The notes under the pieces are model-generated. The model did not search any database. It had not been told where the DNA came from and saw only the letters and a list, made by a program, of their open reading frames with translations. Below, piece after piece: positions 1 to 8,444 of a stretch of DNA of 64,000 bases. The first letter of the stretch is position 1. Each line of letters opens with the position of its first letter. The position numbers and the translations under genes are program-made. This stretch comes from Acidimicrobiales bacterium (GTDB lineage: Bacteria > Actinomycetota > Acidimicrobiia > Acidimicrobiales > JAUJNH01): positions 62,001 to 126,000 of the forward strand of contig JAUJNH010000008.1 of assembly GCA_030448245.1 (NCBI GenBank), given 5' to 3'.

Positions 1-226
1 CCGCGACGAGCACGACGTCGCTGGCCGGGACCGCGTCAGGGTCGTCGAACGCCTGGACCTCGGGGACGACCACGTCACCATCTCGGCTGGTCACGCGCAC
101 GCCGCTCCGTCGAAGGGCCGGCACGTCGCTGCGGCCCAGGAAGCGCACGGGGTGACCGGCGGCCGCCAGCTTCGCCCCGTAGAAGCTGCCAACGGCCCCG
201 GTGCCGAGGACGGTGTAGGACCGCAC
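1..226 (-). CDS. panE: 2-dehydropantoate 2-reductase (PanE), N-terminal part, cut by window edge
   Basis: Ketopantoate reductase makes pantoate from 2-dehydropantoate with NADPH, in cytoplasmic pantothenate/CoA synthesis. The reverse strand from GTG at 226 opens with a Rossmann motif reading TVLGTGAVGSFYGAKLAAAG, the nucleotide-binding signature of the PanE/ApbA family, followed by a conserved RFLGR stretch. Only about 75 residues are visible and the catalytic domain lies outside the window. An in-frame TTG at 235 is an alternative start. The gene is divergent from the DsbA-like gene at 270, with a short shared intergenic region. The family is clear; some relatives reduce other 2-oxo acids, so the exact substrate is inferred. 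Confidence 0.8.
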   Translation of the reverse strand, partial: MRSYTVLGTGAVGSFYGAKLAAAGHPVRFLGRSDVPALRRSGVRVTSRDGDVVVPEVQAFDDPDAVPASDVVLVA

Positions 227-257
227 GGGCGTCAATGCTGCCCCAGCTGCCGGCGCC

Positions 258-263
258 TAGGTT
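258..263 (+). promoter_or_regulatory. -10 hexamer TAGGTT of a leaderless promoter
   Basis: TAGGTT fits the actinobacterial TANNNT -10 element. Six bases separate it from the ATG at 270, so the expected transcription start is the A of that start codon. No Shine-Dalgarno sequence precedes the ATG. Confidence 0.55.
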
Positions 264-269
264 CTCTGG

Positions 270-908
270 ATGGCTGACGTAGAGCTGTTCTGGGACCCGG
301 TGTGCCCGTTCGCATGGATCACCAGCCGGTGGGTGGTCGAGGTGGCCGAGCAGAGGCCCCTCGAGGTGCGGTGGCGGCCGATCTCCCTGCGCATGCTCAA
401 CGAGGACCGTTACGGCGAAGAGGACCTGGCGGCCAAGCAGCAGGGCCACGCCATCGGCCTGGCTCTCCTGCGGGTGGCCGTCGCCGTCGATGAGGCGCAT
501 GGAAACGAAGCGGTGGGCCGGCTGTACACCTCCGTGGGCCGGGCGATCCACCTGAGCACCGATCGGGAGGCCCTTGCGGCCGCGGGTCCGCGGTCCCTGG
601 CCCGGCGGGCGCTGGTGGAGTGCGATCTGCCGGCCGAGCTGGCTGCGGCGACCGAAGACGAAGGCCGCGACGCCTCGATCCGCGCCGATACCGATGTGGC
701 GCTCGAGCGGGCCGGGAGCGACGTGGGCACGCCCGTCCTCACGTTCGGGCCGCCTGACGGGCCCTCGTTCTTCGGCCCGGTGATCAGCCGGGTGCCAAGG
801 GGTCCGGATGCTGTCGTCCTGTGGGAGGCCGTCGAGACGATCGCCCGCCACAGTTGGTTCGCCGAGCTCAAGCGCTCCCTGCGAGAGCCGCCCCAGGTGG
901 ACAGCTGA
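270..908 (+). CDS. DsbA-family protein, Rv2466c-like (mycothiol-dependent reductase type), single active-site Cys
   Basis: A 212-residue thioredoxin-fold protein. The N-terminus reads FWDPVCPFAWITSRW, matching the active-site region of mycobacterial Rv2466c (DPLCPWCWITSRW), a mycothiol-dependent nitroreductase/oxidoreductase. Further family blocks are SLRMLNEDR near residue 49 and GTPVLTFG in the C-terminal third, the cis-Pro side of the site. The second active-site Cys is replaced by Ala: CPFA at residues 12-15 instead of CPWC. A monothiol mechanism with mycothiol as resolving thiol is therefore likely; this is inference. The ATG sits exactly where transcription should begin from the TAGGTT hexamer, suggesting leaderless translation. 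Confidence 0.8.
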   Translation: MADVELFWDPVCPFAWITSRWVVEVAEQRPLEVRWRPISLRMLNEDRYGEEDLAAKQQGHAIGLALLRVAVAVDEAHGNEAVGRLYTSVGRAIHLSTDREALAAAGPRSLARRALVECDLPAELAAATEDEGRDASIRADTDVALERAGSDVGTPVLTFGPPDGPSFFGPVISRVPRGPDAVVLWEAVETIARHSWFAELKRSLREPPQVDS

Positions 909-966
909 TCGGGCGCCCGCGCCACCCCGGGGTGTAGCCAGGTCAGCCCGTTAGCCTGGCTGCGCT

Positions 967-1683
967 ATGGCACGAGGAGCGCGGTTGCCCGTCCAGGCCT
1001 TCAAGCAGGGCGGCGGACCAGCCGTCTGCGTGCTCAGCGGCAAGCCCACCGACCAACGGGTGGAGCTCACGGCGAGGATCAGGGACACCCCTTCGTGGCT
1101 GCTGTTCGTCGGCGTGCTCCCCTACGTCGTGGCCAGGCTGTGCTGCAAGCGGGCTCGCGGTTCGCTGCCCCTGACCGCCGAGGTCCAGCAGCTGCTCAGC
1201 TCACGCCGGATCAGGCTTCGGATCATCGTCGTCCCCTGCGCCGTCATCCTGCTGCTTGGCGTGCTGGCCCTGTTCCGCCTTCCGGGGCTGGCGATCATCC
1301 TCCTCGTGGCGCCATGGTCGTTCATCGCGACCATCGCCATCCTCAACCGGCTCCGCTCGCCCCTGAGCCCGGTCCATCTCGATGCCACGGGCCGGTGGGT
1401 TGTGATCCCCCACGCCGCCGAGGAGTACGCAGCCGCCCTGGCAGGGGAGAGCGGGGGAGGTCCCCGCCGGCCCGTCGGGACCATCGGACCCAGCGGACCC
1501 CGTCATCCAGGCTCCCTGGACGCGAGCCGGCGGCTACGTCGCGGCCGCGGCCTCGGCTATCACCCGGCGGACGACCTTGCGGATCGGTTCGAACGGGGAT
1601 TTCCCAGAGCGTGGTCGATGCGGTGTCGGGCGTGGTGGCGCCTCGCAACGCTCGGGCGCGGGAGTTGCTCCGCTTCTTGCTGA
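967..1683 (+). CDS. Hypothetical membrane protein, C-terminal third doubtful
   Basis: A 238-residue frame with two clear hydrophobic segments: residues about 40-58 ([15 protein letters not shown]) and a long hairpin at about 82-125 ([18 protein letters not shown], then [19 protein letters not shown]). The N-terminus holds [14 protein letters not shown], reminiscent of a short metal- or nucleotide-binding loop, but I recognise no family. After about residue 165 the composition turns Gly/Pro/Arg-rich and looks non-native. A second frame from about 1575 to 1736 looks more protein-like ([20 protein letters not shown]), so a frameshift near 1460-1600 is possible. ATG at 967 follows TAGCCT at 953-958 closely. 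Confidence 0.45.
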   Translation: MARGARLPVQAFKQGGGPAVCVLSGKPTDQRVELTARIRDTPSWLLFVGVLPYVVARLCCKRARGSLPLTAEVQQLLSSRRIRLRIIVVPCAVILLLGVLALFRLPGLAIILLVAPWSFIATIAILNRLRSPLSPVHLDATGRWVVIPHAAEEYAAALAGESGGGPRRPVGTIGPSGPRHPGSLDASRRLRRGRGLGYHPADDLADRFERGFPRAWSMRCRAWWRLATLGRGSCSASC

Positions 1684-1732
1684 GCCCAGCCGGAGGGATC
1701 CGGAGGAGGAAGCTCTTCCGTTCGACCCGGGC

Positions 1733-1860
1733 CTAGTAGAGCCAGCCCGGGTTGACCACCGGTTGGCGCCCCCGTCGCTGCAGAGGACGACCAGGAGGTT
1801 GCTCACCATCGATGCCTTGCGTTCCTCGTCCAGGTGGACGATCTGCTGCTCGCTCAGCAT
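1733..1860 (-). CDS. Small unknown protein (about 42 aa) restored by one base
   Basis: From ATG at 1860 the reverse strand encodes [20 protein letters not shown], then a hydrophobic stretch [11 protein letters not shown]. In the raw sequence it then runs into an unrelated frame. Adding one base to the C5 run at 1769-1773 restores a compact ending, [10 protein letters not shown], with a stop at 1733. The same C5 defect breaks several recognisable genes in this window, so a short real gene is plausible. No function can be assigned. Upstream in-frame codons (DPPRDALQ) could extend the N-terminus. Confidence 0.35.
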
Positions 1861-1899
1861 CTGCAGCGCGTCTCTCGGAGGGTCCGGTCCGTCAAGAGG

Positions 1900-2820
1900 T
1901 CACTGGATCCCGGCGCTGTGGCCGTCGCGACGCCATCCACGGACCGTGCGGCTGATGGGGCTCAGCCCGAGGCGGGCGTAGTAGCGGGTGGTGCGCTCGA
2001 TGTGCCCGTCCTCGATGCCGTAGGCCAGCAGGCGGGAGAGGCCGCCCAGCCTCAACCACGCCGCACTGTGCGCGAAGAGCCACGTGCCGATGCCCTGTCC
2101 CCGTAGATCCTCGCGAACCCAGGTGGTCGCACTCATCGGCCCAACCCGAGAGGGCCAGGTTCGTCCCGCCTCGCGTGAGGTCTGCGTCCACCTCGTGGGT
2201 CCCGACGACCTCACCGTCCAGAACGGCGTTGAACGCGGTTCCCAGGGACCGACCTGGCGCACGAGTCCGAGGCCGACCACCGGCGGTGCACCCGGCGGCG
2301 GGACCACCTCGAGCGAGCCGGCGTAGACCACCTCGACCTGCCCTCCGTCGGCATCGAAGCCGGCCTCTTGGTAGAGGAGCTGCACGTGGGGCCACGAGTC
2401 GGCCACGCCGAAGCAGCCGGGAGCCGGCAGGGTCCCGTCGGCGTGCCAGACGTGACAGCCCCAGCCTGCCAGGTGGGACAGAGCGGCATCCCGGACGGCT
2501 CGGCCGGCTTCGAGGTCATTGGGCCAGAAGACCAGCCAGACGATCTCGCCGGAGCTCCGGTAGCCATCGCTGACGCGATCGTCGTCGCCGTAGCGCCGCA
2601 GGTGGGCGGGGGCGACGATCCGGTCCCGCTCGACGCCCACGAACGTGGTCAGCTCGACCACCCAGGGCCCGACGACGTACTCGCCGAGCGGGTGCTCCAG
2701 CTGGCTCAAGAGCGTGGCCGACGGCACCGAAGCTCCGGGCACCGCCGTAGCGACGTGGGCGTTCACGAGCCGGGTCAGCTGCTCTCGATCACGACGGGCG
2801 AACGAACGGACCTCGACCAT
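1900..2820 (-). CDS. GNAT-family N-acetyltransferase with two compensating frameshifts
   Basis: ATG at 2820 follows a strong AAGGAGG five bases upstream. The N-terminal half reads as an acetyltransferase-like domain (VEVRSFARRDREQLTRLVNA). The C-terminal half carries the acetyl-CoA loop VREDLRGQGIGTWLF, the GNAT motif A (R/Q-x-x-G-x-G/A), followed by a typical YYARLGL ending. Between about 2245 and 2130 the conserved sequence shifts to another frame (GTAFNAVLDGEVVGTHEVDA) and back, so one base is missing and one is extra, or both are errors. The residual frame stays open, so a near full-length protein of about 305 residues is likely. Possible substrates are unknown. Confidence 0.6.
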   Translation of the reverse strand: MVEVRSFARRDREQLTRLVNAHVATAVPGASVPSATLLSQLEHPLGEYVVGPWVVELTTFVGVERDRIVAPAHLRRYGDDDRVSDGYRSSGEIVWLVFWPNDLEAGRAVRDAALSHLAGWGCHVWHADGTLPAPGCFGVADSWPHVQLLYQEAGFDADGGQVEVVYAGSLEVVPPPGAPPVVGLGLVRQVGPWEPRSTPFWTVRSSGPTRWTQTSREAGRTWPSRVGPMSATTWVREDLRGQGIGTWLFAHSAAWLRLGGLSRLLAYGIEDGHIERTTRYYARLGLSPISRTVRGWRRDGHSAGIQ

Positions 2821-2939
2821 GGTGGGCCTCCTTGTTGTGACGCGCCACGGCGCGCCGAATGGGCAAGCAAGGAAGCCGCTACCGGTGCGGCACGCCGAGG
2901 AGCATACAAGGCACCGCCAGGACCGAGCCCGGCGTCCGG

Positions 2940-3367
2940 TCAGGGCTGGTCGTCGGGGAAGAAGACCCGGCCGCCGAAGCGGGCCACCAGGTCGTCGTCG
3001 TAGGCGTCGGAGATGCTGCCGATGCACTCGCACGCGTTCTGCAGCTCGCGGGGTCGAGGTCCTGCGCCAGGAGCTCGGTGGAGACGACCACATCTCCGTC
3101 GTCGAAGTACACCCGGCCGTAGTGGATGCCGCGGTTGACCTCGTTGAGGTGGCGGTAGAGGGCGTCCGAGTCGGGGACGTCCCGGGCCATGAACGACCAC
3201 ACCTTGACCTGCGCCTCGCCGTCGATCTCGAACAGCGAGACCCAATACATCGTCGAGCCCTTGCGGATCGGCACGTCGCCGTCGTGGTCGACCACGAGGG
3301 TCTCGGTCTCGCAGAACTCCTTCAGGAGCTGCTCGACGTAGGGGCGGACGGTATCGGCGGTCGCCAT
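2940..3367 (-). CDS. YbjN-domain / T3SS-chaperone-like protein with one frameshift
   Basis: From ATG at 3367: MATADTVRPYVEQLLKEFCE, then a beta-rich domain with MYWVSLFEIDGEAQVKVWSF and NRGIHYGRVYFDDGDVVVS. This is the usual layout of actinobacterial YbjN/CesT-like chaperone-fold proteins of about 140 residues. Near 3050 the frame breaks; adding one C to CCCC gives DPRELQNACE and then DDLVARFGGRVFFPDDQ with a stop at 2940, as expected for the family's C-terminus. The role of this family in actinobacteria is poorly defined; peptide binding is only an assumption from the fold. It lies between GNAT and VOC genes on the same strand. Confidence 0.6.
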
Positions 3368-3416
3368 GGCCTGAGCGTGGCACAGCGCGTGTGCCGGAGG
3401 CCGCCCGGCTGCGGGC

Positions 3417-3791
3417 TCAGCCTGACGAGGCCTCGAACAGCTCGACGACGTTGCCGGAAGGATCCTCCACCAGCGCCTGGCGCCCGCCCCTGCCCTCGGT
3501 GATCCCCGTGCGGAAGGCGCAGCCGCCCGACTCGAGGCCGGCGACGGTGGCATCGAGGTCGGCGATCTCGAGCTGGAAGCGGCACCAGCCTCCGGGCTCC
3601 GGCACCCGGCCGTCGATGCCCGCCTGCCCGGCGCCGCCGGCGCCCGCACTGTTGAGCAGGAGGCGCAGGTCGCCCCGGGACAGCATGGCGAAGCCGGGTC
3701 CCGGCTGGCGGTCGATGTGGAAGCCGAGGTGATCGGCGTAGAAGCGGGCTGCCGCCCCCACGTCGTGGACGATGTACCGGACTGCCGTCAT
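3417..3791 (-). CDS. VOC/glyoxalase-family protein
   Basis: A 124-residue single-domain vicinal-oxygen-chelate protein: TAVRYIVHDVGAAARFYADH at the N-terminus, FHIDRQPGPGFAMLSRGDLR, WCRFQLEIADLDATVAGL and the ending QALVEDPSGNVVELFEA are the standard beta-alpha-beta-beta-beta blocks. Start ATG at 3791 is preceded by AGAGGAG five bases upstream. Only 42 bases separate it from the divergent TetR-family gene at 3834, so the regulator probably controls it. VOC proteins include lyases, dioxygenases and drug-binding proteins; which applies here cannot be read from the sequence. Confidence 0.75.
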   Translation of the reverse strand: MTAVRYIVHDVGAAARFYADHLGFHIDRQPGPGFAMLSRGDLRLLLNSAGAGGAGQAGIDGRVPEPGGWCRFQLEIADLDATVAGLESGGCAFRTGITEGRGGRQALVEDPSGNVVELFEASSG

Positions 3792-3821
3792 CGGGGCTCC
3801 TCTGCAACGCTGGTGGAGCGC

Positions 3822-3837
3822 TACACTACACATGTGT
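3822..3837. promoter_or_regulatory. Divergent promoter and putative TetR operator
   Basis: TACACT at 3822-3827 is a -10 element six bases before the GTG at 3834, giving a leaderless TetR transcript. The perfect palindrome ACACATGTGT at 3828-3837 overlaps the start codon and lies between the two divergent genes, the expected position for an autoregulatory operator. Operator function is inferred. Confidence 0.5.
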
Positions 3838-4385
3838 CGCAGATCGATGCTCGGGTCGAGCGTTCCCATCGGGTGGTCCGGGACGCCGCGGTGGCCGAGC
3901 TGGCCTCTGCCGGGTGGGGAGGTCTCACCATCGAGGCGGTGGCCGCCCGTGCCGGGGTGGCCCGCAGCACCGTGTACCGGCACTGGCCCGACAAGCTCTC
4001 CCTGGTGGTCGACGCCCTCGAGCACCAGTCCGTCCAGCCGCTCCCCGAAGCAAGCCTCCCGGGGCGGCCACGGGTGGTGGCGCTGGTGCGTCACCTGGCC
4101 GAGGCGATGGCCGATCGCGACCGCTCGCCCGTCGTGTCCGCGCTGATCGGGGCCGCCGAGCGGGAGCCCGGGCTGCGCCGGCTGCACCGGAGCTTCAACG
4201 ACCGCCGGCGGCAGGCCCTCACCAACGCCCTCGCCGAAGCGGGCGTCGCCAACCCCGAGATGACTGCGCTCGCCCTGGCCGGCGCAGTGGTGTACTCCCG
4301 GGTCATGGGGCGCAGGCCACTCGACCCCGAGCGGGCCGAGGAGCTGGTGGAGGCGGTGCTGGGACCGGAACCCGCCTCGTCCTGA
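3834..4385 (+). CDS. TetR/AcrR-family transcriptional regulator
   Basis: A 183-residue regulator. The N-terminal helix-turn-helix is clear at about residues 27-50: GLTIEAVAARAGVARSTVYR followed by HWPDK, the classic TetR recognition helix. The C-terminal ligand domain contains VALVRHLAEAMADRDRSPVV and ends with PLDPERAEELVEAVLGP, resembling the TetR_C domain of many actinobacterial repressors. GTG 3834 is chosen because it is at the predicted transcription start of TACACT; upstream in-frame codons would lie inside the promoter and the divergent VOC gene. The likely targets are itself and the VOC gene. The ligand is unknown. Confidence 0.8.
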   Translation: MSQIDARVERSHRVVRDAAVAELASAGWGGLTIEAVAARAGVARSTVYRHWPDKLSLVVDALEHQSVQPLPEASLPGRPRVVALVRHLAEAMADRDRSPVVSALIGAAEREPGLRRLHRSFNDRRRQALTNALAEAGVANPEMTALALAGAVVYSRVMGRRPLDPERAEELVEAVLGPEPASS

Positions 4386-4410
4386 CGGGCCCCGGCGACG
4401 ACGGTCGCCT

Positions 4411-7400
4411 CTAGCGGAAGTCGCGAGAGCCGGGGCCGGCGACCCGCAGGTCGAGCTGCTCCAGCTTCTCGGCCACGATGTTGACCACCGTCTCCTTGCG
4501 CTCGAGCCGGCCCTGCACCACCAGCGCCGCCGCCCCCGTGCCACCGGGCGGAAGGCGGCCCAGCAGCCCGGTGAGACGATCACGTTGAGCAGCCCGGTCT
4601 CGTCCTCGAGGCCGAAGAACGTGGTGCCCTCGGCCGTGGCCGGGCGCTGGCGGTGGGTGACGATCCCCGCCACCAGCACCCGGCTGCCGTCAGGAAGGCG
4701 GACCTGGTCCTCGAGGTCGCGGGCGGTGAGCACCCCCCAGGCGTCGAGCTGCTCGCGCACGAACCGGGTGGGCGAGCCGGCCGAGACGCCGGTGGCCCAC
4801 AGGTCGAAGGCCTCCTCCTCGATCGGAACCAGGCCGGGCAGCTGGGGCGCCTCGCCGCCGGTGACGATGCCGGCCAGCCGGTCGGGGCGGGACTGGCTCA
4901 CCGCCCCCGCCGCCCACAGCGCCCGGCGCCGGCTGAGCGAGAACGATTCGGTGAAAGCGCCGGCGGTGGCCAGCGCCTCGAGGTTGGCCAGGGTGAGCGC
5001 CGGGTTGCGGCGGGCCACGTCCTCCAGGTCGCGGTAGGGGCGGCCGGCGGCCAGCGCCTGGGCCCGGTCCTCACCCAGCGTGCGCACCTCCTGGAGGCCC
5101 CGGCGCGCACCTCCCTCGCCGTCGATCGAGGCCAGAGCCCGGCTGGCGTTGACGTCGGGGCCCTTCACCTCCACGCCGTGGCGGCGGGCGTCGGCGCAGA
5201 TGGTCTGGGGCGACCAGAACCCCATCGGCTGGGCGTTCAGCAGGGCGGCGCAGAACGCGGCCGGGTGGTGCAGCTTCACCCACGACGAGGCGTAGACCAG
5301 GTAGGCGAACGACACCGAGTGGCTCTCCGGGAAGCCGTAGCTGGAAAAGGCGGCCAGCTTCTGCCACAGCACGTCGACGACGTCGGGGATGCCCCGCTCG
5401 CCGGCGCCGGCCGAGAACCGGGCGTGCATCTGCTCCATCCGCTCCCGGGACCGCTTGGAGCCCATGGCTTGGCGCAGCTGGTCGGCCTCGGCCGGGGTGA
5501 AGCCGGCGCAGTCGATGGCCAGCTGCATCAGCTGCTCCTGGAACAGGGGCACGCCGAGGGTCTTCTCGAGCGCCGGCTTCATCAGCGGGTGGAGGTAGGT
5601 GACCTCCTCCTCGCCGTTGCGGCGGCGGATGTAGGGGTGGACCGAGCCGCCCTGGATGGGGCCGGGCCGGATGAGCGCCACCTCGACCACCAGGTCGTAG
5701 AAGCAGCGGGGCTTGAGCCGGGGCAGGGTGGCCATCTGGGCCCGCGACTCGACCTGGAACACCCCCACCGAGTCGGCCCGGCTCAGCATCTCGTAGACGG
5801 CCGGATCCTGGGGGATGGTGGCCAGGTCGACCTCGACGCCGGTGGACTCGCGGATCAGGTCGACGGCGTGGTGCAGCATCGACAGCATCCCGAGGCCGAG
5901 CAGGTCGAACTTCACCAGGCCGGCGGCGGCGCAGTCGTCCTTGTCCCACTGCAGCACGGTGCGGCCCTCCATGCGCCCCCACTCGACCGGGCACACCTCG
6001 ACCACCGGGCGGTCGCAGATCACCATGCCCCCCGAGTGGATGCCGAGGTGGCGGGGGAAGTCCTCGACCTCGCGGGCCAGCTCGATCACCGCCGGCGGGA
6101 TGTCGTGGCCGCCGGCCTCGACCGTCTTGCCCAGCCGGCCCCACGGGTCGACCTGCTTCGACCAGGCGTCGACCTGGCCCTGGCTGGCGCCCAGCGCCTT
6201 GCCCATGTCGCGCACGGCCGACCGGGCCCGGTAGGTGATGACGTTGGCCACCTGCGCCGCCTTCTCCCGGCCGTAGCGCGCGTAGACGTGCTGGATGGCC
6301 TCCTCCCGGCGCTGGGACTCGATGTCGATGTCGATGTCGGGCGGCCCGTCGCGCTCGGGCGACAAGAAGCGCTCGAAGAGCAGGCCGAGGCTGACGGCGT
6401 CGGCCTTGGTGATGCCGAGGGCGAAGCACACCGCCGAGTTGGCCGCCGACCCCCGCCCCTGGCAGTAGATGTCGTGGCGCCGGCAGAACTCGACGATGTC
6501 GTGGACGACGAGGAAGTACCCGGGGAACCCCAGCTGCTCGATGACATCGAGCTCGTGGTCTATCTGGAGCCATGCTCGTCTGTTCAGCTGCCCGCCGTCC
6601 TGGCGGGCAGCCGAACGCTCTGGCGCCGCCCCGCCAGTGGTGCGAACGAGGCGGCCATCCTGGCCGCGCCCACCAGGTGGCCGCCCGCCGTCCTGGCGGG
6701 CAGCCGAACGCTCTGGCGCCGCCCCGCCAGTGGTGCGAACGAGGCGGCCATCCTGGCCGCGCCCACCAGGTGGCCGCCCGCCGTCCTGGCGGGCAGCCGA
6801 ACGCTCTGGCGCCACCCCGCCAGTGGTGCGAGCCTGGCCGTGCCCACCAAGTGGCCGCCCGCCGTCGTGACCGCGGACCGGCACCGTTGGCGCGCGGCGT
6901 GGCACGTCGGCGGGGCGGGGGCCGTAGCGGAAGGTGGCGCCCTCCTCGGCCAGGTGGCGGAGCCAGGTCATCTCAGTGTGCCCGCAGGGCACCGGGCAGT
7001 CCGGGAGCTTGGGGGCCACCAGGCGCAGGTCGAAGGCCAGGCTGCGGCCGAGGGCGGCGGCCTGCTCGACTGCCCCGGGCCAGCGGGCGAAGCGGCGGGC
7101 CTGCTCGGCGCCGCTGCGCAGGCAGGCGGCCGAGGCCGGCGGCAGCCACCCGTCGACCTCGTCGAGGCTGCGCCGGGCCCGCACCGCAGCCAGGGCGGTG
7201 GCCAGCGGCCGGCGGGCCGGGGTGGCGTAGTGCACGTTGTTGGTGGCCACCACCGGCAGGCCGGCCTCGACGGCCAGGGCGGCCAGGGCGTCGTTGCGGG
7301 CCGAGTCGAGCGGGTCGCCGTGGTCCCACAGCTCGACGGCCACCCGGTCCCGGCCGAACAGGGCCACCAGCTGGTCGAGCCGGCGCCGGGCGGCGGCGGG

Positions 7401-8051
7401 ACCGGAGGCCAGCAAGGCAGCGGGCACCGCCCCCTTGCGGCAGCCGGTGAGGACCTGGGCGTGCCCAGCGAGGTGGTCGGCCGCCTGCTCGAGGGCCAGC
7501 ACCGGCCGACCCTTCTCCTCGCCCCGCAGGTGGGCCTCGGAGATGGTGCGGGCCAGGCGGGCGTAGCCCTCGGGCCCGGCGGCCAGGACCAGGAGGTGGC
7601 TGCCCTCGGGGTCGGCCACCCCGTTCTGCGGGCGGGACAGCCCGATCGACAGCTCGGCCCCCACCACCAGCGGAACCCCCAGGGTGCGAGCCGCCTCGGA
7701 TGCTCGCACCACCCCGTACAGGCCGTCGTGGTCGGTGGTGGCCAGTGCCTCGAGCCCCAGCCGGGCCGCCTCCTCGACCAGCTCCTCGGGGTGGCTGGCC
7801 CCGTCGAGGAACGAGAAGTTCGAGTGGCAGTGCAGCTCGGCGTAGGGAACGGTGCCGGCATCGGGCCGGGGCGTGAGGTGGCGGGGGGGCTCGTAGGCCA
7901 GCCGGTGCGGCGACCAGGCCGGGCTGTCGCCCCCGTCGCGCCCCGGCTCGCCGCGGCGGCTGCGCCCGTCGCTGCGCCGCTCCGGAGGCTGGTCGGACAG
8001 GGCGGCGTTGATCTCCTGCCAGCTGAGGTCGGGCCGCTGGTCCCATCCCAT
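4411..8051 (-). CDS. dnaE2: Error-prone DNA polymerase III alpha subunit DnaE2 (one homopolymer frameshift, internal repeat insert)
   Basis: DnaE2 is the translesion polymerase of the SOS-induced ImuA-ImuB-DnaE2 mutasome. From ATG 8051 (MGWDQRPDL) the protein has a PHP domain beginning AELHCHSNFSFLDGASHPEE near residue 71, a low-complexity insert at about 390-487, then the polymerase core with FPGYFLVVHDIV, GRGSAANSAVCFALGIT and the catalytic Asp motif PDIDIDIE near residue 570, and a C-terminal OB region (FFGLEDETGLLNVIVSPG). The final 40 residues need one added G in the G5 run (C5 at 4533-4537 on the plus strand), giving VQGRLERKETVVNIVAEKLE and the stop at 4411. About 1,213 residues, longer than usual because of the insert. 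The start lies just downstream of TACAGT and the LexA box; the upstream GTG would be inside that box. Confidence 0.93.
6591..6880 (-). repeat. In-frame 93-bp tandem repeat inside dnaE2
   Basis: Two near-identical 93-bp units at 6591-6683 and 6684-6776, a third shortened to 81 bp at 6777-6857, and a fragment of a fourth from 6858. All lengths are multiples of three, so DnaE2 stays in frame and gains repeated 31-residue blocks containing RTTGGAAPERSAARQDGG and RPPGGRGQDGRLV. The insert lies between the PHP-side domain (ending near RYGPRP) and the polymerase core (ELDVIEQLGFPGYF), where other DnaE2 proteins have a short linker. Confidence 0.85.
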
Positions 8052-8061
8052 GGGGCCGACC

Positions 8062-8082
8062 ACTGTAGCGAACACCTGTTCG
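8062..8082 (-). promoter_or_regulatory. SOS (LexA) box and -10 element of dnaE2
   Basis: CGAACACCTGTTCG at 8069-8082 matches the actinobacterial LexA consensus CGAAC-N4-GTTCG, with an additional A at 8083 completing GTTCGA. On the minus strand it is followed immediately by TACAGT (8067-8062), a -10 element placing transcription start at about 8055, four bases before the dnaE2 ATG. LexA bound here would block the promoter. Confidence 0.88.
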
Positions 8083-8171
8083 ATGCACCACCGGGTGGGC
8101 TGTCAGGAGCAGGTGTCGCTCAACGCTGCCCTTCTCGCGACAGAACCGGCGGTTCCGGCAGGATGGTGGGC

Positions 8172-8414
8172 ATGTGCCGCAGCATCCGACCGCTGCACCG
8201 AGCCGAGGTGGAGCCCACCGAGCTCGACGTGCGCGACGCCGCCGTCCAGTACGTCCGCAAGCTGTCGGGGATCCGCACCCCGTCAAAGGCGGACGCCCCG
8301 GCCTTCGAGGCCGCCGTCGAGGAGGTGACGGCGGCCACCACCCGCCTGCTCACCGCCCTCCGGCCCGCCCCACCCGTCCCGGGCAGGATCCCCCTCCGCC
8401 ACCTCCACCCCTGA
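8172..8414 (+). CDS. DUF2277 family protein
   Basis: An 80-residue protein beginning MCRSIRPLHRAEVEPTELDV and continuing RDAAVQYVRKLSGIRTPS and FEAAVEEVTAATTRLLTAL. This is the characteristic pattern of DUF2277, small alpha-helical proteins that start MCRSI and are common in actinobacteria. The ATG at 8172 is preferred to the one nine bases upstream because family members start at this Met. It is divergent from dnaE2 and shares the 120-bp intergenic region holding the LexA box, but nothing shows SOS control of this side. Function unknown. Confidence 0.85.
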   Translation: MCRSIRPLHRAEVEPTELDVRDAAVQYVRKLSGIRTPSKADAPAFEAAVEEVTAATTRLLTALRPAPPVPGRIPLRHLHP

Positions 8415-8444
8415 CGGACGGGCCTGACTGCGCGCCTGACGGGG

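Noticed and set aside
4653..8414. 1,253-codon open frame on the plus strand across dnaE2
   Set aside because: It is the antisense of dnaE2, caused by high third-position GC. The minus strand carries all polymerase motifs and codon bias.
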